The notes below the pieces were generated by a model that saw only the letters and a program-made list of their open reading frames with translations, had not been told where the DNA came from and did not search any database. DNA of 15,468 nucleotides from JAQVWU01 sp964628455 (lineage in GTDB: Bacteria; Bacillota; Clostridia; Oscillospirales; CAG-272): positions 1 to 15,468 of the forward strand of contig CAZVPD010000092.1 in NCBI GenBank assembly GCA_964628455.1, given 5' to 3'. The translations under genes were made by a program, and so were the position numbers. Shown here one piece after another: positions 13,846-15,468 of the stretch. Within the stretch, counting starts at the first letter, position 1. Each line of letters begins with the position of its first letter.

Positions 13846-15321
13846 TTATTGAAGCAGCAGATAGGCGTCTATCGCTTTCTGCATTGCGGTGTTTGCCGCT
13901 GTCTCGATTTTTGCATACTGAGAAGCGAGATCGGCATTATACGAATCGACCAGACGCAGGGTGAAAGTGCCGATGTTGCCCCAGTTATAAAGGTATCCCA
14001 CGTCGTATTTGAGCGTTGCAAACACGATATCGAGCACTGCTTCGGAGTCATTGTCACGGGTCCCCTTGGTCTTTAAATACACTTCGTTATAGGCGGGCGT
14101 GAGTACGTTCTTCGATTCGGCTCCGAGTGCGTCAAGTATGACGGCCGACCGCTCGACATCGGGTATATCGATCGGGATGCACATCATGGCGGCGACATGC
14201 GGATTGATAATGTGGAAATAACTCTCCTGCCCTTCTGTATAAAGCGGTACGGGCAGTATGCCGAAGTCGGTATTCATCTGACGCATGTTTTCGATCGCAT
14301 GAAACTCGTTGAAATTAAAGAGACCCTGGTTGTTCTGGAACATTGCGATGATGTCGTCGTTCGGAACTCCGATTTTTGACCAGCTCAGGGACAGCGAAGG
14401 ATCAAAAAGCAGCTCCGTATAGGTTTCCCATATCTTCTGCGTGGTATCATTATAGAAAGTCAGATAAGGCAGATCTTCTTCGTCTTTGGAACAGATGTCT
14501 ATCCCTCCGCCGATCAGTCCGAGTGCGATCATATCGCAGTAATACAGCAGGCCGTATTTGTCGTCGACCGTCCATTTGCCGTCTCCGTTCAGATCCTGAG
14601 AGACCTGCCGTCCCATTTCGGTGAATTTATCGATCGTCCATTTCATATCTGTGACAAGTGAATACGGACTGTCGAGATTATAATCCTCGATCATCTGTTT
14701 GTTGAAAAGAATGACGCCGATCGATTTCTTATACATGGTTCCGATATCTCCGGTCACCATATACAGTTTATTCAGAATCGTCATGCCGCCGACGCAGTTC
14801 TGATCCCACCACGGCGCGTTGATGTCAAGCGATCCGACAGAAAGCAGGTCGTAAAGGTATCCCGCCTGAGCGGTCGAACCCGCGCTGAATGTATTCAGAA
14901 AAGCACAGTCATATGCGCCGTCACCCGCTTTGACGGAGTTCTTCAGCTTGGCGGAATCACCGGTTCCTCCGAGAAGATGCGCGATGATCTTTATATTAAG
15001 CTTTTCCTCGACGGTGCGCATACGGCTGTATACCGCGTCGTTCAGGGTGTCTCCGGTCTCTTCGGTTGCCGAGAAATCGACGTCATACCAGGTTCCGTTT
15101 GAAGTATCGTACGTATAGATGTTGAAATTGCCGCCCTCATAGTCCGTGCCTTCGGGAATATCCGAAGTGTAGACCGTTTTTGTACTTTCCGCGGCAGTTT
15201 CGGCAGCGGTTGCCGCAGCGGTATCGCCGGACGGCGTGCCGGCTGTCTCCGCGCATCCGGCTGCCAGAGAGATGAGCATCACCGTCAGCAGAACGACGGA
15301 AATGGCCTTGTATTTTGACAT
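13846..15321 (-). CDS. Second lipoprotein extracellular solute-binding protein
   Basis: From ATG 15321 the protein has 491 residues. AAGGAG seven bases ahead sets the start; the frame extends to 15396, but that part holds the promoter. The lipoprotein signal ends in LISLAAGC (Cys23), followed by an Ala/Thr/Glu linker. The body has the family pattern: LNDAVYSRMRTVEEKLNIKI, AGDGAYDCAFLN, SLDINAPWWDQN, MYKKSIGVILFNKQMIEDYNL (in parts), then FGILPVPLYTEGQESY and ILDALGAESKNVLTPAYNEVYLK. Residues 243-254 (DLNGDGKWTVDD) form a calcium-loop-like motif often seen in these binding proteins; the protein encoded at 9727-11226 has only a degenerate counterpart. The likely role is capture of a sugar or similar solute for an ABC importer; no permease is nearby. 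It is the first gene of the minus-strand group running toward galU. Confidence 0.88.
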   Translation of the reverse strand: MSKYKAISVVLLTVMLISLAAGCAETAGTPSGDTAAATAAETAAESTKTVYTSDIPEGTDYEGGNFNIYTYDTSNGTWYDVDFSATEETGDTLNDAVYSRMRTVEEKLNIKIIAHLLGGTGDSAKLKNSVKAGDGAYDCAFLNTFSAGSTAQAGYLYDLLSVGSLDINAPWWDQNCVGGMTILNKLYMVTGDIGTMYKKSIGVILFNKQMIEDYNLDSPYSLVTDMKWTIDKFTEMGRQVSQDLNGDGKWTVDDKYGLLYYCDMIALGLIGGGIDICSKDEEDLPYLTFYNDTTQKIWETYTELLFDPSLSLSWSKIGVPNDDIIAMFQNNQGLFNFNEFHAIENMRQMNTDFGILPVPLYTEGQESYFHIINPHVAAMMCIPIDIPDVERSAVILDALGAESKNVLTPAYNEVYLKTKGTRDNDSEAVLDIVFATLKYDVGYLYNWGNIGTFTLRLVDSYNADLASQYAKIETAANTAMQKAIDAYLLLQ

Positions 15322-15367
15322 AATATCTCCTTCTTTATTCCTGTAAAACTCCTTTAAATGTGACTTA

Positions 15368-15396
15368 ATAATATCATAAACAGACCAGATTGTCAA
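15368..15396 (-). promoter_or_regulatory. Sigma-A promoter of the second solute-binding protein gene
   Basis: On the minus strand TTGACA (complement of 15391-15396) and TATTAT (complement of 15368-15373) are 17 bp apart; only one base of the twelve departs from consensus. The leader is about 40 nt and contains a second AAAGGAG ahead of the ribosome binding site in use. Confidence 0.85.
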
Positions 15397-15468
15397 GAGT
15401 TTGAAATCCAGCGGTCCGTGTCAAGTTATTGTAGGTTTTTTTAATAAAAGATTTTAAAGAAGTCAAAA

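Noticed and set aside
15397..15468. Possible further gene or promoter at the right edge
   Set aside because: The 72 bases are AT-rich without an open frame that has a start signal. A TTGACT-like box on the minus strand lacks a good -10 partner.

Overview
The window looks like a piece of an uncultured Bacillota (low-GC Gram-positive) genome, most likely class Clostridia. The signs are a mid-range base composition, strong GGAGG-type ribosome binding sites, sigma-A promoters close to consensus, and a gene set typical of that group: membrane-anchored HtrA, a YmdB-type phosphodiesterase, a QueT-type transporter, a PrsA-like lipoprotein and lipoprotein solute-binding proteins. A run of 10 Ns at 5245-5254 shows that the sequence is scaffolded. 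No tRNA, rRNA, CRISPR array, transposase or phage gene was seen.

Layout. Positions 1-747 hold the 3' end of a glycosidase-like beta-propeller gene. Behind it, on the minus strand, lies a decayed remnant of a solute-binding-protein gene (809-1019). Next, also on the minus strand, comes a secreted, membrane-anchored CBM9-like protein (1073-1879) with a long structured leader (1880-2127). From 2451 the plus strand carries htrA, an OmpR-type response regulator and a sensor kinase, an envelope-stress-type cluster. The kinase gene contains the N gap. A Gfo/Idh/MocA oxidoreductase (6516-7562) follows from a perfect consensus promoter and converges on a URO-D superfamily protein (7679-8677, minus). 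That gene is divergent from a YmdB-type phosphodiesterase (8897-9676), and both start from perfect promoters. A lipoprotein solute-binding protein (9727-11226) sits directly behind the phosphodiesterase. The right third is minus-strand: a second solute-binding protein (15321-13846), then a PrsA-like foldase, a QueT-type transporter and galU.

How the genes fit together. Several genes concern sugars or the cell envelope: the propeller glycosidase, the CBM9 protein, two solute-binding proteins without a permease, the Gfo/Idh/MocA oxidoreductase and GalU. HtrA, PrsA and the two-component system fit quality control of exported proteins. I see no clearly new multi-gene system. The observations most worth following are the apparent scaffold artefact inside the kinase (a glycosyltransferase-2-like peptide flanked by a 10-bp repeat), the solute-binding-protein fossil at 809-1019, and the unassigned structured leader of the CBM9 gene.
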